This document shows positions 29,367-31,685 of a stretch of 31,685 nucleotides of DNA, piece after piece. The DNA is from CTSoil-075 sp964292325. Its GTDB lineage: Bacteria; Bacillota; Negativicutes; DSM-13327. Position 1 is the stretch's first letter; each line of letters starts with the position of its first letter. Under the pieces are notes generated by a model that did not search any database, was not told where the DNA came from, and saw only the letters and a program-made list of their open reading frames with translations. Location: positions 1 through 31,685 of the forward strand of contig CAXYVG010000040.1 in assembly GCA_964292325.1 (NCBI GenBank), in the 5' to 3' direction. The position numbers were made by a program, and so were the translations under genes.

Positions 29367-29813
29367 TTAGTCTTTAAATGCAGCTATGACATCGTCATAG
29401 GTTGTAGCTGATAATAAGTTATTGCGAACTTCTTCATGCATTAGTTTGCGAGAAATATAGGATAATACTTTCAGATGAACGTCGTTAGAATCGGCAGGAA
29501 CAGCAATTAGAAAAAATAGGTGGGCTGCAGTTCCGTCTAAGGCCTCATAATCAATGCCAGCTTTTGAAATACCTAAAGTTAAAGCTGCTTCTTTTACACT
29601 GGCATCTTTTGCATGAGGAATGGCGATTCCCATACCAATTCCAGTAGAAAACTCTTTTTCACGGTGTAATACGGCTTCTTTATACTGGTTCTTGTCAGAT
29701 AGTTTACCGTCGGCATCGAGGATGTCGATCAGTTCGTTAATGACATCCGCCTTAGTGGTTGATTGTAGACCAAATTTCACTCTGGATGGTGCTAATAATT
29801 CTTGAAGATTCAT
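29367..29813 (-). CDS. PTS fructose-specific IIA component
   Basis: A 148-residue PTS IIA-2 domain protein that passes phosphate from HPr to the IIB domain of FruA. The phosphorylated His is His67 in GIGMGIAIPHAKD. The ATG at 29813 is chosen since GGAGG lies 8 nt upstream, inside the end of fruK; an ATG at 29828 overlaps fruK. The standalone IIA plus IIBC split is one of the common domain layouts of fructose PTS systems. It lies 22 nt before fruA. Confidence 0.92.
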   Translation of the reverse strand: MNLQELLAPSRVKFGLQSTTKADVINELIDILDADGKLSDKNQYKEAVLHREKEFSTGIGMGIAIPHAKDASVKEAALTLGISKAGIDYEALDGTAAHLFFLIAVPADSNDVHLKVLSYISRKLMHEEVRNNLLSATTYDDVIAAFKD

Positions 29814-29815
29814 GT

Positions 29816-30772
29816 TTAATTCCTCCACTCGTTTATTTGTACTTTAGGGATGAGTTTATTGACTTCGGTTAAAGAACCAGCTTGTGTACCGGGGAGTGCA
29901 ACTGCGGCACCGGCCGCGGCAGAGGCTAGGCGGACACTGTCAGCTAGTGATAAGCTGCGGGCTTGGCCTACGCTAAAACCAGCAACAAAAGCATCGCCGG
30001 CGCCGACCGTGCTACAGACAGGTACAATAGGAGCTTTTGCTCGGAGGATTTGATTGCAATCCGCAACCAACGATCCATCGCCGCCAAGAGAGATTGCAAC
30101 TTTTGAAATTCCTTGATTTAGCAAGTATTTGATTGCTTCTAGGATTTCTTGGTCAGAATCCATAGGAGAGTTCATCAACTGGCTCAGTTCTGGCAGATTT
30201 GGTTTTACTGCGAAAGGGTGAGCGGCAATACCGGCAGCTAAGGCGGCTCCGCTAGTATCTAAGATTACATTACAATTATATTCATGCAGCATTGTAATGT
30301 ATTGCGCATAAATGTCTGTTGGCACTGTTGGTGGTAAACTACCTGATAGGACAAACCATTTATGATGCTCTGCTAGCTTGCGTAATGTAGCTTGTAACTG
30401 ATCAAGATCAGTTATTGATGGTGTAATTCCCGAAAAATTTAACTCACTCACTACGTCTTGCTCGGTATCGACAATTTTAATATTGACTCGATTGTCGCCA
30501 GGTGTTTGTACAAATTGATTATCAATACCTTCTTTTTGGAAATAGTCCTGAAAGACGTTCGCGTTATTGGTTCCTAAAAAACCTGTAACCAATACGGAAT
30601 GTTCAAGGGCTTTGATTACTTTGGCTACGTTGACGCCCTTGCCGCCAGGATCGGTACGTTCGCTATCGACTCGATTGACTTGACCTAAAGTAAAGTTGGC
30701 TAAATGTAGTGTGCGATCAATTGCTGGATTTAATGTAACGGTAACAATCGGTGTTGTATTATGGCTAGTCAT
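29816..30772 (-). CDS. fruK: 1-phosphofructokinase
   Basis: A 318-residue PfkB-family sugar kinase converting fructose 1-phosphate to fructose 1,6-bisphosphate. It has VTLNPAIDRTLHL at the start, the first signature near GGKGVNVAKVIKAL, LSGSLPP, and the second PfkB signature with the catalytic Asp in VGAGDAFVAGF. The start overlaps the regulator gene by 8 nt and its end almost touches the IIA start, so the operon is translationally coupled. Confidence 0.95.
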   Translation of the reverse strand: MTSHNTTPIVTVTLNPAIDRTLHLANFTLGQVNRVDSERTDPGGKGVNVAKVIKALEHSVLVTGFLGTNNANVFQDYFQKEGIDNQFVQTPGDNRVNIKIVDTEQDVVSELNFSGITPSITDLDQLQATLRKLAEHHKWFVLSGSLPPTVPTDIYAQYITMLHEYNCNVILDTSGAALAAGIAAHPFAVKPNLPELSQLMNSPMDSDQEILEAIKYLLNQGISKVAISLGGDGSLVADCNQILRAKAPIVPVCSTVGAGDAFVAGFSVGQARSLSLADSVRLASAAAGAAVALPGTQAGSLTEVNKLIPKVQINEWRN

Positions 30773-31556
30773 TGGTATCCACTTCCTTTTGTTTTAATGA
30801 TGATTCGCAGACAATGACTTGAGTGTGATCTCGTAAGGAGTCTAAGACATCTTTAGTGGTGCCACTATCGGTAATGATCATTGAAAATTCACTGAGACTG
30901 CAAATTCTAGCAAAGGTCTTTTGTTCGAATTTAGAATGATCAACGACTAAGATGGCTGTTTTTGCCGCGTGAACCATTGCTCTTTTTGTTTCAGCTTCGA
31001 CAACATTTTGTGTAGTCGCTCCTAATATATAATCAACAGCATTTGCAGCGAGAAATACTTTGTCGAAACACAAGAGTTTCAGCATTGAATTGGTTAAAGA
31101 ACCGACGAGGGAGTTTATGGATTTTCTCCATGCGCCACCTAATAATAAGACTTCAATATCAGGTTCTTCGCTAAAAATAGCCGCTACATCCATGCTATTC
31201 GTGGCTACCGTTAAGCGTTTTCCGCATAGCGCGCGAGCAATCTCGCGAGTCGTTGTACCTGCATCGAGTAATATTGTTTCTCCGTCTTCTACCATACTAG
31301 CAGCAGTAATGGCGATTTGTTGCTTTTCATTTAATAGATGTACTTCTCGGTCACGAAAACTGAGTTCTAGATCTGCTTGCGGCGAGACCGCACCTCCGTG
31401 AGTCCGTTGCAGGAGAGATAAATTTTCTAACTGTTGTAAATCTCGACGTATTGTTGCTTCTGATACGGCAAATAATATACTGAGTGCGGCGACTTTAACA
31501 TGTTTTCCTGATTTTAATAAGGCTAGAATTTTATTGTGTCGTTCTTCAGCAAACAT
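30765..31556 (-). CDS. fruR: DeoR family regulator of the fructose operon
   Basis: A 263-residue DeoR/GlpR-type repressor. The N-terminal helix-turn-helix (1-57) reads RHNKILALLKSGKHVKVAAL, SEATIRRDLQQLENLSLLQR, THGGA; the C-terminal sugar-phosphate-sensing domain has DAGTTTREIARALCGKR and LLLGGAWR. Members controlling fruK-fruA operons usually respond to fructose 1-phosphate or fructose 1,6-bisphosphate. As the first gene it probably represses its own operon through the repeats beside its promoter. GGGAG lies 10 nt before the ATG. Confidence 0.9.
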   Translation of the reverse strand: MFAEERHNKILALLKSGKHVKVAALSILFAVSEATIRRDLQQLENLSLLQRTHGGAVSPQADLELSFRDREVHLLNEKQQIAITAASMVEDGETILLDAGTTTREIARALCGKRLTVATNSMDVAAIFSEEPDIEVLLLGGAWRKSINSLVGSLTNSMLKLLCFDKVFLAANAVDYILGATTQNVVEAETKRAMVHAAKTAILVVDHSKFEQKTFARICSLSEFSMIITDSGTTKDVLDSLRDHTQVIVCESSLKQKEVDTND

Positions 31557-31611
31557 AAGATATGATCTCCCTTGCTATTGTTAAACTATTCAGTTAAGTT
31601 TGTATGTGTTC

Positions 31612-31640
31612 ATTTTAAATCTTAATGCACAACAAGTCAA
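31612..31640 (-). promoter_or_regulatory. Sigma-A promoter of the fru operon
   Basis: On the minus strand TTGACT (31635-31640) and TAAAAT (31612-31617) are 17 bp apart. Transcription would start near 31605, leaving a leader of about 50 nt. No clear cre site is visible. Confidence 0.65.
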
Positions 31641-31670
31641 GCATAAATGAGCATAAATAAGCAAAAACAA
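31641..31670. promoter_or_regulatory. Three tandem 10-bp repeats, putative FruR operator
   Basis: GCATAAATGA, GCATAAATAA and GCAAAAACAA lie head to tail, directly upstream of the -35 element. A 10-bp period places each copy on the same face of the helix, as expected for a DeoR-family repressor binding direct repeats. Confidence 0.5.
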
Positions 31671-31685
31671 ATAAATTTTATTTCT

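Overview
The window is about 31.7 kb of low-GC, densely packed DNA from a spore-forming, anaerobic Firmicute. The gene content (ispE / FCD-type GntR / purR / glmU / prs order, SPOCS-domain spore proteins, an iron-hydrogenase-like chemoreceptor) best fits the Negativicutes, Pelosinus/Sporomusa-like. That placement rests on gene order and protein resemblance only. I saw no tRNA, rRNA, CRISPR array, insertion sequence or clear pseudogene.

Layout. 1-3.8 kb holds the tail of a VOC-fold gene, a phosphoribosyltransferase behind a promoter and attenuator-like leader, a soluble chemoreceptor fused to ferredoxin and [FeFe]-hydrogenase-like domains (minus strand), and an ECF transporter S component. 4.0-12.6 kb is one long Ter stress operon: three TerD proteins, a TerA-like protein, an AIM24/TIGR00266 protein, a TerC membrane protein, then a CitE-like aldolase, a PRTase-TRSP protein, a StiP/PELOTA-type protein and a HAD phosphatase. 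These last four match the nucleoside-like-metabolite module predicted for Ter systems. A small two-helix membrane protein ending in a 27-bp perfect palindrome follows.

13.0-17.8 kb looks like a sporulation island: a secreted CAP protein, a Cys/His-rich zinc-ribbon protein, two tandem SPOCS (DUF3794) proteins with the same C-terminal tail, a HipA-like kinase, and an L,D-transpeptidase without a signal peptide. Sites resembling sigma-K promoters precede the Cys-rich, SPOCS and transpeptidase genes, and a sigma-E-like site precedes the kinase gene.

17.9-27.9 kb is a housekeeping block: cheW-ispE-gntR-nucleotidyltransferase, purR-ilvA, glmU-prs, then acetyltransferase-polysaccharide deacetylase-pth. 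It resembles the Bacillus ispE-purR-yabJ-spoVG-glmU-prs-ctc-pth order, but yabJ and spoVG are absent and a threonine dehydratase occupies their place. 28.0-31.6 kb is a minus-strand fructose operon fruR-fruK-fruIIA-fruIIBC, with three tandem 10-bp repeats beside its promoter.

The most notable cross-cutting signal is a recurrent AGGAnnn-N11/12-nnnGAA(T/A) pattern matching the sigma-H (Spo0H) promoter consensus. It occurs upstream of the ter operon, the CAP gene, cheW, glmU and, in weaker form, purR. This suggests that Ter stress functions, cell-wall precursor synthesis and chemotaxis coupling are co-induced at the transition to sporulation.
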